Origin: an uncultured Schlesneria sp.
GTDB taxonomy: Bacteria; Planctomycetota; Planctomycetia; Planctomycetales; Planctomycetaceae
NCBI GenBank assembly: GCA_903858935.1
Contig: CAIOKO010000010.1
Coordinates: forward strand, 1 to 64,000
Reading direction: 5' to 3'
Length of the DNA: 64,000 bases
The notes below the pieces were generated by a model, which was not told the origin of the DNA, searched no databases, and saw only the letters and a program-made list of their open reading frames with translations. Both the position numbers and the translations under genes were made by a program. Below are positions 42,640 through 51,962 of the stretch, piece after piece (position 1 is the first letter of the stretch; each line of letters begins with the position of its first letter).

Positions 42640-43641
42640 CTAAGTATTCATTTGAGCGATACCACATCGAAGTCGTCGAATCATGGACTCACGAGAACGG
42701 TATAACTCCTGGGCCTCTTCGACGGAAACTGTTCGAAATCGAATTCTTGCTCCTGGTTTGAGTTGAGCCAAAACGGGAATATCGACTGTCGCGACCTGAG
42801 CGATCTTCGCGTAGCCTCCCGTTGTTGGGCGATCTGCCATGAGAATAATCGGCTGACCTTCTGGAGGGACCTGGACTGTTCCAACTGTCACTGCTTCTGA
42901 GATCAAGTCGCGAGGCTGAATGAATCGCATAGTCGGACCCGCAAGTCGATAACCCATACGATCAGATTGTTTCGTGATGCGAAACGGTTCGGAAACAAAT
43001 GCTTCGCGACTTTCCTCGTTGAACCAATCGTATTGGCCGCCGGAAATCACTCGAATCGTCGGATCATCTGCGTATTCTGCCAAATCTGAGCCACCAAACC
43101 AGCCGGGCGCAATCAAGGGATATTCTGAACCGCTTTCGGACATTCTTTTTATTTGCTGGCTGACGAATGGCGATGCCGAACGAAGATTCAGGACATCGCC
43201 AGCTTGAAGGGACCGTCCGTCAAAGCCGCCCAGTCCGGCCCTCAAATATGTGCTGCGGCTGTGCATGACGAGTGGAACGTCAAATCCCCCCGCAACCGAC
43301 AGGTAGGCACGGCACCCACGAACGGGCGAGCCAAATTCCAAGAGACTTCCTTGCCTGACCCAAATAGGTCGCCAAAGCGGAACCGCGTGGCTGTCGATGA
43401 CTGCCGATAAATCTGCACCGGTGATGGCAATCAGCGCTTCGTGTTCAAACAACAGCCCTGGTCCTGACAGAGTGACTTCGAGAACCGCTTCATTTTGTTC
43501 GTTCCCAACCAGAAGGTTGCTGATTCGCAATGCCAATGGGTCCATGGCACCACTGACAATCACGCCGAACTGCTGCAAACCATAACGTCCCAGATCTTGA
43601 ATCGTTGTCAAAAGTCCTGGGCGAATCACTCGGATACTCAT
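42640..43641 (-). CDS. pxpC: 5-oxoprolinase subunit C (AHS2 domain)
   Basis: Biotin-dependent-carboxylase-like AHS2 subunit of 5-oxoprolinase, 333 residues from the ATG at 43641. That ATG overlaps the pxpB stop in ATGA, so translation is coupled. Signature segments are IRPGLLTTIQDLGRYGLQQFGV, GAMDPLALRISN, NEAVLEVTLSGP, RAYLSVAGGFDVP, RSTYLRAGLGGFDGR and ILMADRPTTGGYAKIAQV. It works with subunits A and B encoded on either side. Confidence 0.94.
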   Translation of the reverse strand: MSIRVIRPGLLTTIQDLGRYGLQQFGVIVSGAMDPLALRISNLLVGNEQNEAVLEVTLSGPGLLFEHEALIAITGADLSAVIDSHAVPLWRPIWVRQGSLLEFGSPVRGCRAYLSVAGGFDVPLVMHSRSTYLRAGLGGFDGRSLQAGDVLNLRSASPFVSQQIKRMSESGSEYPLIAPGWFGGSDLAEYADDPTIRVISGGQYDWFNEESREAFVSEPFRITKQSDRMGYRLAGPTMRFIQPRDLISEAVTVGTVQVPPEGQPIILMADRPTTGGYAKIAQVATVDIPVLAQLKPGARIRFRTVSVEEAQELYRSRESMIRRLRCGIAQMNT

Positions 43642-44366
43642 TGAGAACACGCCCTCAATGAAGTGAATTCCTCGCTCGAGATTGGACGAAACCGGACGAT
43701 GTCACCTGCTTTTAGCAGGGTCGGTGGGATCTCTCGAGGGCGAAATAGTTTGATCGGTGTCCGACCGATCAACTGCCATCCGCCCGGTGTTTCGATCGGG
43801 TAGACGCCGGTTTGAGTGCCAGCGATTCCGACGGAGCCAACGGGGATCTTTAAACGTGGTGAGTCTCGACGAGGAGCGGCGATCCGCTGGGACATCCCAC
43901 CAAGATAGGGGAATCCTGGTGCGAATCCGATCATATAGACCAGGTAATCCGGTGCAGAGTGAATCTGGACTACTTCGTCTGTTTTCAGGGAGTTGTGCTG
44001 AGCAACAAATTCCAGATCTGGCCCGAACTCACCGCCATAACTGACTGGGATTTCCACGATTCTGGAATCGAGCTCCGGTACATCGGCAAGTTCAGCAAGT
44101 ATCTTGCGCAATTCCTGCTCAAGATCATGATACGACCGTTGCGCGGGATCGTAATAAATCGTTACGGTTGCATAAGCCGGAACACGCTCAATCATTCCGT
44201 GCAGGGAATGATCAACGAAGTAGTTTTCCAGCGCCCGAACGCTTCGATGCAGCTCACGGTCAATCGTATCGCCGAATTTGATGACGATCGCGGCATCACC
44301 CAAGGGAAAGATTTGGAACGATGCTGGATCGTGCAACGCTTTCCCCTTTTTGGCTGAATCAGGCAT
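43638..44366 (-). CDS. pxpB: 5-oxoprolinase subunit B (AHS1 domain)
   Basis: AHS1/KipI-like subunit, 242 residues, first gene of pxpB-pxpC-pxpA. Visible signatures are FPLGDAAIVIKFG near the start, VTIYYDPA, EIPVSYGGEFGPDLEFVA, the YMIGFAPGFPYLGGM motif and SVGIAGTQTGVYPIETPGGWQLIGRTP. An N-terminal extension of about 17 residues (PDSAKKGKALHDPASF) precedes the domain, so a later start is possible. The order B-C-A is common in bacteria. Confidence 0.94.
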   Translation of the reverse strand: MPDSAKKGKALHDPASFQIFPLGDAAIVIKFGDTIDRELHRSVRALENYFVDHSLHGMIERVPAYATVTIYYDPAQRSYHDLEQELRKILAELADVPELDSRIVEIPVSYGGEFGPDLEFVAQHNSLKTDEVVQIHSAPDYLVYMIGFAPGFPYLGGMSQRIAAPRRDSPRLKIPVGSVGIAGTQTGVYPIETPGGWQLIGRTPIKLFRPREIPPTLLKAGDIVRFRPISSEEFTSLRACSQ

Positions 44367-44521
44367 GGTAAAACGACCTGTTGCCTTACTGCTCCTCGTT
44401 TTCAGCTCATTTAATGCATTCTTGTCTTTTGATTGGCTTACGCACGACGAATGCGAAACGTTGCTTTGAAGACGAGCTTTGCCAAGATGGAGCTTTGTAA
44501 CAAGATTAAGGCAACAGGAAA

Positions 44522-47500
44522 TCAGTTACCGCGATTACGGCCGCCCCGTCCACCAAAACCACCGCCGCCAAATCCACCATTGGGTTGTCCGCCTCCACCA
44601 AACCCTCCTCCGGGCTGTCCGAAACCAGGCTGGCCAAAACTGGGCTGGCCACCTTGTTGTTGCCCCATCCGCCGCATGAGATCAGCATCTTGCGTTTGAG
44701 CAGGGGTTCCCGGTGCATTCGGAGTATTACCTTGATCAGCAGTTTTCTGTCGCGATCGCGAACGGGTAGAACTGACAGTGATCTTGGGGATTAAAGACGT
44801 CAGTGTGGATTGTACCACCATAGGATCGGCGGTCGTCAGAGGCACAATGCGAACTGAACGACGAGCGTCTTTGGCTCTTTGATCGACGTTTTTGACAACC
44901 TCTTCCACTCGCTTAAACATTGAATTATTGCAATAAACCGTCAATTCGCTCGTACGTCGGTCAACTCCAACGGTTAATTCAGGTCCTTGGGGTTTCTTAT
45001 TTGCTCCGCCTCCGCCGCGATTTCCGCCTCCCATCATCATTGCCAATGGGTTGAATCCCTGTTGCCCCTGCTGCTGTTGCTCAGGAGTCATGGCATCTTT
45101 AAAGAGGCTGTCAATCATTTCCTTGACGTCATCGATGTCAGCATACTCGACGGGAATTGATCGTATCTGGCGGTCTCGAAGCGATTGCGGAAGTTCGCTG
45201 GCATCGAGCAGCTCAAGCATGTATTCGACATCGCGGATGACGTCTGGTGGACCGGTGACAAACAATGCGTTTGAGCGAACATCGGTGATGATCCTTAAAT
45301 TCTGAGCACCGCCAAGCGTCTGATTGAGTCCGGTGGCATTCATCATGCCGGTTCCAAATCTCGAAAACGTGCTGGCAAAGCCGCCAAACATGCTATCGCT
45401 TGAGGTTGACGAAGCGGTGACGGAGCTTTGGGGAAAGAGCCTTTCAATCATTTGTGCCGTTTCTGTCGCATCGGCCGTCTTCAAATAGAAGACTGTCCAC
45501 CGAGTTCGCTGAGGCATCCCGTCGACCAGCGTCGAAATCAGGTCTTCTAATTCGTCGAGAGACTGACTGTCGGGTCCAACGAGAATTAATTCATTTCCCA
45601 TCACCGTCACGCCAATCGACGAATCGGCATCGTCTTTCGCAACTTCCCCCGTCGGCTTATTTTTCGTCGCTCGAGGCTGTTCAAACTTTTTCTGCGCACC
45701 TGGATCAGACGAACTTTCTTCAACGTTGTCGTTCAAAGCTTCTTCGGAACTGGATTGTTCTTCGGAAGGCAAGTCGTCGGGTTTTTCCTGACTGACTTGC
45801 TTCACTGGAACGATTCGAAACGCCTTCTGATCGGGAAGCGGCCGGGGAATCAACTGCGTCGTTGCCGGGCGAGAAGGTGGCCGAGGCAATAAGGTTCGAG
45901 ACCTCGGTTGCTCACGCCGAGGATCGACGAGGTCGTCGTTGATTTCCTTGTGCTGCGGAGTTGATTTCGTGGAACGTTGAGAAGGTTCGCTATCGCTTGA
46001 GTCGGAAGCATCTTCCGGAACAACAGCACTCGGGACTCGGCGATCTTTAATCGGACTTGGCTGTGATGGAATGACAACTCGAATTGGGCTCCGGCCTTGG
46101 GACTTCCAGGCGCGTTGAACCATTCCCATGATCTCGTCAGGATCTTGATTTCGGAGATTCATGTGCCTCAATGTCCCACGGTCTTCTCGAGCGACAGGAT
46201 CATTATTGTCTGGATCGGAAAATTGAGTTTCACCGAGACTTCGGAGCAGATCTTTTACTTGCAATAGTTGATCCGCAGTGCCACGGACCATAATTCGTCG
46301 TCCATTGGCATCAGGTTCGATCGATGGCGCCCGCACAGCATCATTGAGGAACAGGTTTTTCAACGAGTTCGTGACCTGAAGTGGATCGAGTTTTGTCAGT
46401 TTGAGCACAGCAACTGAGCCACTCGCCTCACCCGAGAATTCTTTAATATATTTTTCAACTTGCTTGTGTTCTTCCTCAGTCCCTTGAATGAAGACTTTTC
46501 CTGAGCGGGCGTCATCACCGACGACGACTCCTGGCATGAGATTATTCAGTGTGCGCGAGACGGAGGTTGAGTCTCCACCGCGAACAATGTACGACTTGGA
46601 AATCAAAGGATTATTCTTCATTTCCAAGGTATTGCCTGCAGAATCTCGATCGGTATCGAGCGATTTCACGACTTCTTCCACAACTTTGAGCAACGTTGAT
46701 GAGGCTGTTACCAGCAGATGATTCGTTCGCCCGTCCGCTGTCACCTGAATTTTGCCGAGATACTGGGACGGTGATCCGGCAGCGCTAGCAGCGGGTTGAC
46801 CGCCGCCCCCCCCTTGGGGCGCACCACCGGGGAAGCCTCCACCTCCTGGAAATCCGCCGCCGCCTGGGAAGCCTCCACCGCCAGGAAATCCGCCGCCGCC
46901 AAATCCACCACCCCCACGACCTCCAAATCCCTGGAACCCCTGGTTTGCAGCGGTTGATGTGGTAATCGGCGGATTCAGGCCAAAGAGACGCCGAACAGTC
47001 CGTTCAGCGTCGGCTGCAGTGATATGTTTCAAAGCGATGGCTTTGAACGCCGTCTCCCGAGTGTCGATCGGCGTTCCCGATTTCATTAATTGATGGACTC
47101 GCAGTAGATTACTGCCGGTATCTACGAGAACGAGCGAGTTCGTACTTTTCAACGCCGAAGCCTTCCCTTGCGGGCCAAGCAACTCTTTCACTTCCGAAAC
47201 CACTTTTTCAGCATCAAGTTTTTCCAACGGAAGAATCAGACTCAAAAGCTCGTTCTTTCCCCGAAATGGCAACTCGTTGACAGTTACGTTCGGGATAACA
47301 TTTGCGGGAATCGGATTATCGATGCTGAGGCACACCAGGAATCGATCGCGACGAATGAGTGCGTAGCCTTTTGTAAGCAGATATCCATTCAGAATATCCA
47401 TCGCCTCGGTCATCGTGTATTGCTTATTGTCGTAGTAGTTGAAGGTTCCTGGGGGAATATCGTTCAAGTCGAGCGTCAAGTTGTTGGCATCGGCAAAGAG

Positions 47501-48193
47501 CTTCAACACATCAGCCCAGGGTGCATAACGAAATTCGAATGAGAGAACAGGCTCCTCTTTATCATAGTTGCCGGCGTCAACCTTTTTTGAGTCGACATTG
47601 TCTTTTGAATCCGGTTCCTGGCTGACTTCATCGGCTTCATTCTTTTCTGCGGCTAAGCGCGCTGCAATCTCCCCGAAGGACACAACGGCCTTTGCTCCTT
47701 CTGGCGGCTTTTCTTCAATAATCGTTCCGCGAAACGCTGGTTGGGCATTTTCGGTGCGGACGACACCACCGGGTGGACTAGAAGGGGTCGCAGAGGGAGC
47801 AACACTGGCCTGAGCTGCGACCTTGATCTTTTCCCAAGTCAATTTCTGCTCAGGATTGAGCAGTTTGACTGCCGCTTCGTCGTTTTCTTTCCTGGCCTTT
47901 TCGAATTCTTCAGGACTCATCCCTCGAAATCTCTGAAAAGAGGATCTCCGGAGTTCATCCAGCTGATTCGCTTGATCCTTCGAAAGATTCAGTTTTTCGG
48001 CGGTTTCCTGATTTCGATAGGCGCTCATGAGATTGGTTGGGTCATCTCTCATTCCGCGGGAGCGGTCGCCTCGATCACCTCTGTCACCTCGACCAGGAGG
48101 TTGCGACCAGGCGATGTCACTAAAGAGAAGGCCGAATACAGCAATCAGACCTAGTGTTCCGCGTAAATCTCGTGACCAATAAGAGCTTCGCAT
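44522..48193 (-). CDS. Secretin N-domain repeat protein without pore domain
   Basis: A 1223-residue exported protein related to the N-terminal half of GspD/PilQ. The ATG at 48193 was chosen: GGGAA precedes it and a signal peptide follows (LGLIAVFGLLFSDIAWSQ). After a Gly/Arg/Asp-rich segment and a short LTxxQ-like helical region come an N0-like domain (FEFRYAPWADVLKLFADANN) and five or six N1-type ring domains (AIALKHITAADAERTVRRLF, AVLKLTKLDPLQVTNSLKNL, PVEYADIDDVKEMIDSLF, IVPLTTADPMVVQSTLTSLI). Gly-rich linkers of FPGGGG type lie at 46795-46925 and the C-terminus is GGGFGG-rich. No C-terminal secretin barrel is present. Confidence 0.85.
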   Translation of the reverse strand: MRSSYWSRDLRGTLGLIAVFGLLFSDIAWSQPPGRGDRGDRGDRSRGMRDDPTNLMSAYRNQETAEKLNLSKDQANQLDELRRSSFQRFRGMSPEEFEKARKENDEAAVKLLNPEQKLTWEKIKVAAQASVAPSATPSSPPGGVVRTENAQPAFRGTIIEEKPPEGAKAVVSFGEIAARLAAEKNEADEVSQEPDSKDNVDSKKVDAGNYDKEEPVLSFEFRYAPWADVLKLFADANNLTLDLNDIPPGTFNYYDNKQYTMTEAMDILNGYLLTKGYALIRRDRFLVCLSIDNPIPANVIPNVTVNELPFRGKNELLSLILPLEKLDAEKVVSEVKELLGPQGKASALKSTNSLVLVDTGSNLLRVHQLMKSGTPIDTRETAFKAIALKHITAADAERTVRRLFGLNPPITTSTAANQGFQGFGGRGGGGFGGGGFPGGGGFPGGGGFPGGGGFPGGAPQGGGGGQPAASAAGSPSQYLGKIQVTADGRTNHLLVTASSTLLKVVEEVVKSLDTDRDSAGNTLEMKNNPLISKSYIVRGGDSTSVSRTLNNLMPGVVVGDDARSGKVFIQGTEEEHKQVEKYIKEFSGEASGSVAVLKLTKLDPLQVTNSLKNLFLNDAVRAPSIEPDANGRRIMVRGTADQLLQVKDLLRSLGETQFSDPDNNDPVAREDRGTLRHMNLRNQDPDEIMGMVQRAWKSQGRSPIRVVIPSQPSPIKDRRVPSAVVPEDASDSSDSEPSQRSTKSTPQHKEINDDLVDPRREQPRSRTLLPRPPSRPATTQLIPRPLPDQKAFRIVPVKQVSQEKPDDLPSEEQSSSEEALNDNVEESSSDPGAQKKFEQPRATKNKPTGEVAKDDADSSIGVTVMGNELILVGPDSQSLDELEDLISTLVDGMPQRTRWTVFYLKTADATETAQMIERLFPQSSVTASSTSSDSMFGGFASTFSRFGTGMMNATGLNQTLGGAQNLRIITDVRSNALFVTGPPDVIRDVEYMLELLDASELPQSLRDRQIRSIPVEYADIDDVKEMIDSLFKDAMTPEQQQQGQQGFNPLAMMMGGGNRGGGGANKKPQGPELTVGVDRRTSELTVYCNNSMFKRVEEVVKNVDQRAKDARRSVRIVPLTTADPMVVQSTLTSLIPKITVSSTRSRSRQKTADQGNTPNAPGTPAQTQDADLMRRMGQQQGGQPSFGQPGFGQPGGGFGGGGQPNGGFGGGGFGGRGGRNRGN

Positions 48194-49073
48194 TTTCAGT
48201 TCCCTGCGGTCGAGCGCACTCGTATTTCGATCCTTCGTGATCTCTATACAATTAACGGTTGGAACCCGCTGAAACATCGGTATCCGTGATGTCGTCGATA
48301 AAGTTGATGCTATAGGGCGCCCCGTCTCTGAACAAGATGAATGAACCTGACGATTGAAGCGAGTTTTCAACAAGACTTGAGGAATTCAGGTTCGTTTCAT
48401 GTAAAAGGGCTTCAGTTCTTTCTGATTCTCTGAATGAGCGCGTTCCGTGACCACCGAGTCGCGATCCAGCTCTTTTTTTCGTTGGCCCGTGCTTTCGACG
48501 TTCTTACGGAACTCGCGGTAATTTCGGTAATTCAACGCGAGTTTTCCGAGAAACTGCGTCGACCTGTCAGTCCCGATGAAGCTCACATGACAGAATGAAG
48601 AGTTCTTGGACAAAACGTGTCAAGAGCGAATCCTGAAAAGACGATTCAAATAGCTAGACGGTTTGCAACGATGCGAACGACCACACGAGGGATGGCGATT
48701 GATCCCGAATGTGCGACTCGCACGGTGAAAACGTCTGGGGGGCAGGACAATCAGGGTTTTCTCAACACAGAGCCAAAGACTCTGCAAAGGCGAACACGTA
48801 TTACCCGCCCTCCACGGGCACTTCGACCAAGGGATCAAGTCGAAGTGCCCGCCGATGCCCGACGCGTAAAGACTGTCGGACGGTGACCCGAGTCTTGCAT
48901 TCACTCAAGACCCGGATTGCCGACCGAAAGACACCGACTCCGAGCAATCGGCGGTTTTCCTGCCAAGTTTGACAGCAAGGCAGGGAAATCTCGTCAACAC
49001 GTTTGAGGGTGAAGATCCGGAGGGTCGCGACGCCCTTCTGTGTGAGAAAAATCTAGTGATTGGAGAGCCCGCG
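48194..49073. other. Long intergenic region with strong hairpin
   Basis: About 880 bases between divergent genes. Small open frames here have no recognisable features. The region is rich in inverted repeats: the 13-bp repeat at 48815-48851 is listed separately, and GTCTTG-cattcact-CAAGAC is at 48892-48910. It could be a long structured leader of the HTH-receiver gene or hold a small RNA. Confidence 0.45.
48815..48851. repeat. Perfect 13-bp inverted repeat
   Basis: CGGGCACTTCGAC at 48815-48827 and GTCGAAGTGCCCG at 48839-48851 flank an 11-base loop. It is too GC-rich and long to be chance. No T-run follows, so it is not a standard terminator. It lies about 220 bases before the regulator gene. 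Confidence 0.75.
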
Positions 49074-49646
49074 ATGAGAACGATCTTCACTACTGGACAG
49101 GTAGCAAAGATCTGCAAGGTTGCACCCCGCACAGTGAGCAAATGGTTCGACTCCGGCCGTCTGCGCGGTTACCGCATTCCCGGATCACAGGACCGTCGCA
49201 TCCCACGCGAGCACTTGATTCGGTTCCTTAAGGAACACGGGATGCCCTTAGGCGAACTGGAAGACGAAGCGATGGGCAAGCTGCTCCTCGTCGGAGTTGA
49301 CCAGAACGTCCGAGGTCAGATTCTCGACCTGATGCCTCCCATGGATTACAAAATTGAATCCGCGGCGAGTGGCTTTGAAGCCGGCATTCAGGCAGAATCA
49401 CTGCATCCGGACTGCGTGGTAATCGACTTCGGCATGGGACGACACGAGGCAACGTTGATAGCGCTCAATTTGCGCAAAAACAACGAATACGCCGACGCCG
49501 TGCTTGTGGCGCTACTGAGCGATGATGACACGGCCAGCGGTTTTGACCGTACCCCGTTCAACGAGACGTTCCGGAAACCATTCGACTCAGCTTTGCTGGC
49601 CGAACGAATCCGGACCCTCGTCGGTCGGAAGAAACAATTGGCCTGA
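49074..49646 (+). CDS. HTH (MerR/excisionase-like) plus receiver-domain regulator
   Basis: A 190-residue protein. The N-terminal 55 residues are an excisionase/MerR-type winged helix (FTTGQVAKICKVAPRTVSKWFDSGRLRGYRIPGSQDRRIPREHLIRFL). A CheY-like receiver follows from about residue 68, with the phosphoacceptor D118 in VVIDFG and the conserved K168 in FRKPFD; the usual N-terminal acidic pair is reduced to VDQN. The domain order (DNA-binding first) is reversed relative to ordinary response regulators and is typical of a planctomycete family. GGAGA precedes the ATG at 49074. No histidine kinase is adjacent. Confidence 0.87.
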   Translation: MRTIFTTGQVAKICKVAPRTVSKWFDSGRLRGYRIPGSQDRRIPREHLIRFLKEHGMPLGELEDEAMGKLLLVGVDQNVRGQILDLMPPMDYKIESAASGFEAGIQAESLHPDCVVIDFGMGRHEATLIALNLRKNNEYADAVLVALLSDDDTASGFDRTPFNETFRKPFDSALLAERIRTLVGRKKQLA

Positions 49647-49727
49647 AGAACATAGATGAATCGTCCGGAGAACGATCTGTTGTGACCAGGGACGGGTTGC
49701 CAGCAGGTTCGCGTTACCAGACTGATG

Positions 49728-49766
49728 AGCGGCAGGCGTCGATGATCGACTCCTGCCGCTTTTTTC
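49728..49766 (+). terminator. Rho-independent terminator of the HTH-receiver gene
   Basis: AGCGGCAGG and CCTGCCGCT arms with an inner GTCG/CGAC stem and an ATGAT loop, then TTTTTTCG. It is 81 bases after the stop codon. Confidence 0.9.
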
Positions 49767-49787
49767 GTTTTATTGGATAAGAAAAAC

Positions 49788-49825
49788 AGGTCTGGTCGTT
49801 CCTATACGACCCGTCAGACCTTTTT
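49788..49825 (-). terminator. Terminator of ribF (bidirectional shape)
   Basis: AGGTCTG (49788-49794) and CAGACCT (49815-49821) with an inner GTCGT/ACGAC stem; A-rich on the left and TTTTT on the right, so it can act in both directions. It lies just past the ribF stop. Confidence 0.75.
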
Positions 49826-49839
49826 AGTGTCGTTGGCAT

Positions 49840-50757
49840 TTATTTGACGATCGACCGAATTTCACTCAAGTCTATCTTCAACTGGTCCAATAACTCATCA
49901 GCCGATGAAAATCGGATGACACTTCGCATTTTCTGCAGGAAGTCGACATCCAATGTTTGTCCGTAAAGATCACCAGTAAAGTCCAGGATGTGGACTTCAA
50001 CCTTTTTGGCAAATTCGCCAAAGGTCGGGTTTGGACCAATATTCACTGCTGCACCGTATTCGACTCGGTTGATCATGGTCGTAGCCGCGTAAACTCCTTC
50101 GCCGGGGATAAGAGTCCTCGATTCGGCAAGATTTGCCGTTGGAAAACCGAGTTTGCGGCCTCGCTCGGCCCCATGTACGACCTGTCCCGAAAAACGATAA
50201 CTGTGGCCCAGCAAGCGGGCTGATTCTTTCACGTCTCCGGTTTCAATGAGCGTTCGAATTACGCTCGACGAAACCAGTTGATTGTCCACAATGACCGGTG
50301 GAATAACATCCAACAGCATCTGATTCTTTGAGCAAAGTTCCCGAAGAACGGCGATGTTTCCACCCCGGTTTTTGCCGAAGAAAAAATTAGGCCCCTCAAC
50401 AAGACCCCGAGCTTGAAGTTCGGTTCGCACGATCGTATGAAAAAATTCTTCCGCAGTGAGTGTGAGAAATCGCTGCGTGGTAGGAAGAACGATGGCACAG
50501 TCAACGCCAAATTTCTGAAGTAATTCGGCGCGATGCTCGATCGTTGTTATTCGAGGCGGGGCGGCATTGGGCCTTAAGACCTCAATTGGATGCGGATCAA
50601 ACGTCAAAACGACAGCAGGAACCCCGATGTCCCGCGCACGACCGACGAGTGACGCCAACATGGCCTGGTGACCACGATGGACCCCGTCGAAATTGCCGAT
50701 CGAAACGAATCCACCTCGATAGAAAGACGGTGACTCAAACCCGCGTAGCAGCTTCAT
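49840..50757 (-). CDS. ribF: Bifunctional riboflavin kinase/FAD synthetase
   Basis: Makes FMN and then FAD from riboflavin. It has 305 residues from the ATG at 50757, which overlaps the upstream stop in TGATG. The N-terminal nucleotidyltransferase domain shows SIGNFDGVHRGHQAML and VLTFDPHPIEVLRP, and VSSSVIRTLIETGDV; the C-terminal flavokinase domain shows GRKLGFPTANL and GVYAATT, ending with a typical helical tail (MRSVIRFSSADELLDQLKIDL). It is coupled to an upstream FIST-domain gene. Confidence 0.96.
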   Translation of the reverse strand: MKLLRGFESPSFYRGGFVSIGNFDGVHRGHQAMLASLVGRARDIGVPAVVLTFDPHPIEVLRPNAAPPRITTIEHRAELLQKFGVDCAIVLPTTQRFLTLTAEEFFHTIVRTELQARGLVEGPNFFFGKNRGGNIAVLRELCSKNQMLLDVIPPVIVDNQLVSSSVIRTLIETGDVKESARLLGHSYRFSGQVVHGAERGRKLGFPTANLAESRTLIPGEGVYAATTMINRVEYGAAVNIGPNPTFGEFAKKVEVHILDFTGDLYGQTLDVDFLQKMRSVIRFSSADELLDQLKIDLSEIRSIVK

Positions 50758-51962
50758 CAAACAGTTTCTTCTTCGAACAGAGCGATGCTTGCCGTAAATC
50801 CGTGAATATAGTTTTTGCCGCCAAGTGGGCCTAGTTCCCCTTGCGCGAAGATTCCTGCCAACGGTAGCGGACCCAAATGACGTTGAATCTGTGTGGCATC
50901 ATGATCCGGTCCCGAAAACATTCGCGACCCACGTCCATTACAACTGAATAAAAGGCTGGCTGCTGGCAATCGCGGATGTTCGGCAGAATGTCGTTCCAGG
51001 AGTCGAATCAAATCAGCATCTGCCGTCTCACCATCGCGAATCTGAAACTGAACGGTCTGGCCAACCCGAATTACTCCGCCCGCCTTAAGTGCGCCGGATT
51101 TTTTATCAACACCTACCACGTTGAGAATTAAGAAGTCGCCACGGTGAAACGATTCCTGATATTCATTCAGGGCGATGCCGATGTGAACCCCGAGTTCAAC
51201 CAGCTTCTGATCTCGTGGAGGAAGCAGATGATACAGTTCCTGCAGTCGTTGCATCGGAGGAGCTCCTCCTAATTCATAGACGACATTACGTTCGGCCTTC
51301 GTGACGACGAATGGTATTCCGATAGGGCGGCAACCTTGGGAAACGACTGTTCGAATCTGTGGTCCACCACGAATCACAACACCAATTGCTCCATCGTCGA
51401 TCTCGCGATCATTCATGAACAGTCGATTTTCGCCAGGGTTTCCACCACTGGCTTGACCGCCGATCACTGGAATATTGGGCAATTCGTCTGCAAGAAGGTC
51501 TAAAACGGATTGCGGCACCGATGAAAATGGTTCACCGAGAAACAACACAGCGCGCGTGTCATCCAGTCGGGCACCAAGATCATCAGGAAGTCCACCACAC
51601 ATGAAACCGTCAGGTGTCTCGGCAAACTCCATTTGAAACGGAAGCAAGTCAGCACCAGGCAGCACTCCGCTCCAAATTGCTATAGCGGGGCCCCCTTCGT
51701 ATTCACGTGTACCCCCAATCACCGTTTCGCCGGTGCAACCGAGTAAAAGCCCCCCGCCAAGCCGCTCGAGAATCGAAGCGGACATCGTCGAGAAATGTTC
51801 TGCGTGATGGTGCGAAACAAATACAAACGACAAGTCAGGCTTGCGACCCAATTCGCCAGCGACAATTTGTACCGCCTCTTGGATTGCGGCATTCAAATTC
51901 GTCTTTTCGGACACTGCGGCTGCAAACGGCATTTCCTCATCCGATCCATCGACAATAAACAT
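50757..51962 (-). CDS. FIST-domain (FIST_N plus FIST_C) protein
   Basis: A soluble protein of about 401 residues with both halves of the FIST sensor module. FIST_N covers about residues 1-200 (FVFVSHHHAEHFS, LLLGCTGETVIGG, VLFLGEPFSSVPQSVLDLL, VIGGQASGG), and FIST_C about 200-395 (VSQGCRPIGIPFVVTKAERNVVYELGG, SLLFSCNGRGSRMF, LAGIFAQGELGPLGGKNYIHGFTASIALF). FIST domains are thought to bind small ligands such as amino acids in signalling proteins, but this one has no kinase or output domain. The start is uncertain (ATG at 51962, with AAGGA almost touching it; the frame is open to 52094). It overlaps ribF by one base. Confidence 0.85.
   Translation of the reverse strand: MFIVDGSDEEMPFAAAVSEKTNLNAAIQEAVQIVAGELGRKPDLSFVFVSHHHAEHFSTMSASILERLGGGLLLGCTGETVIGGTREYEGGPAIAIWSGVLPGADLLPFQMEFAETPDGFMCGGLPDDLGARLDDTRAVLFLGEPFSSVPQSVLDLLADELPNIPVIGGQASGGNPGENRLFMNDREIDDGAIGVVIRGGPQIRTVVSQGCRPIGIPFVVTKAERNVVYELGGAPPMQRLQELYHLLPPRDQKLVELGVHIGIALNEYQESFHRGDFLILNVVGVDKKSGALKAGGVIRVGQTVQFQIRDGETADADLIRLLERHSAEHPRLPAASLLFSCNGRGSRMFSGPDHDATQIQRHLGPLPLAGIFAQGELGPLGGKNYIHGFTASIALFEEETV

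Noticed and set aside
46795-46925. Regular short repeats that might suggest a CRISPR or satellite array
   Set aside because: They are in-frame FPGGGG-type codons within the secretin-like gene; there are no unique spacers.
48386-48613. 75-codon minus-strand open frame in the large gap
   Set aside because: Lys/Arg/Glu-rich without motif or ribosome-binding site. Could not be excluded fully, but nothing supports it.
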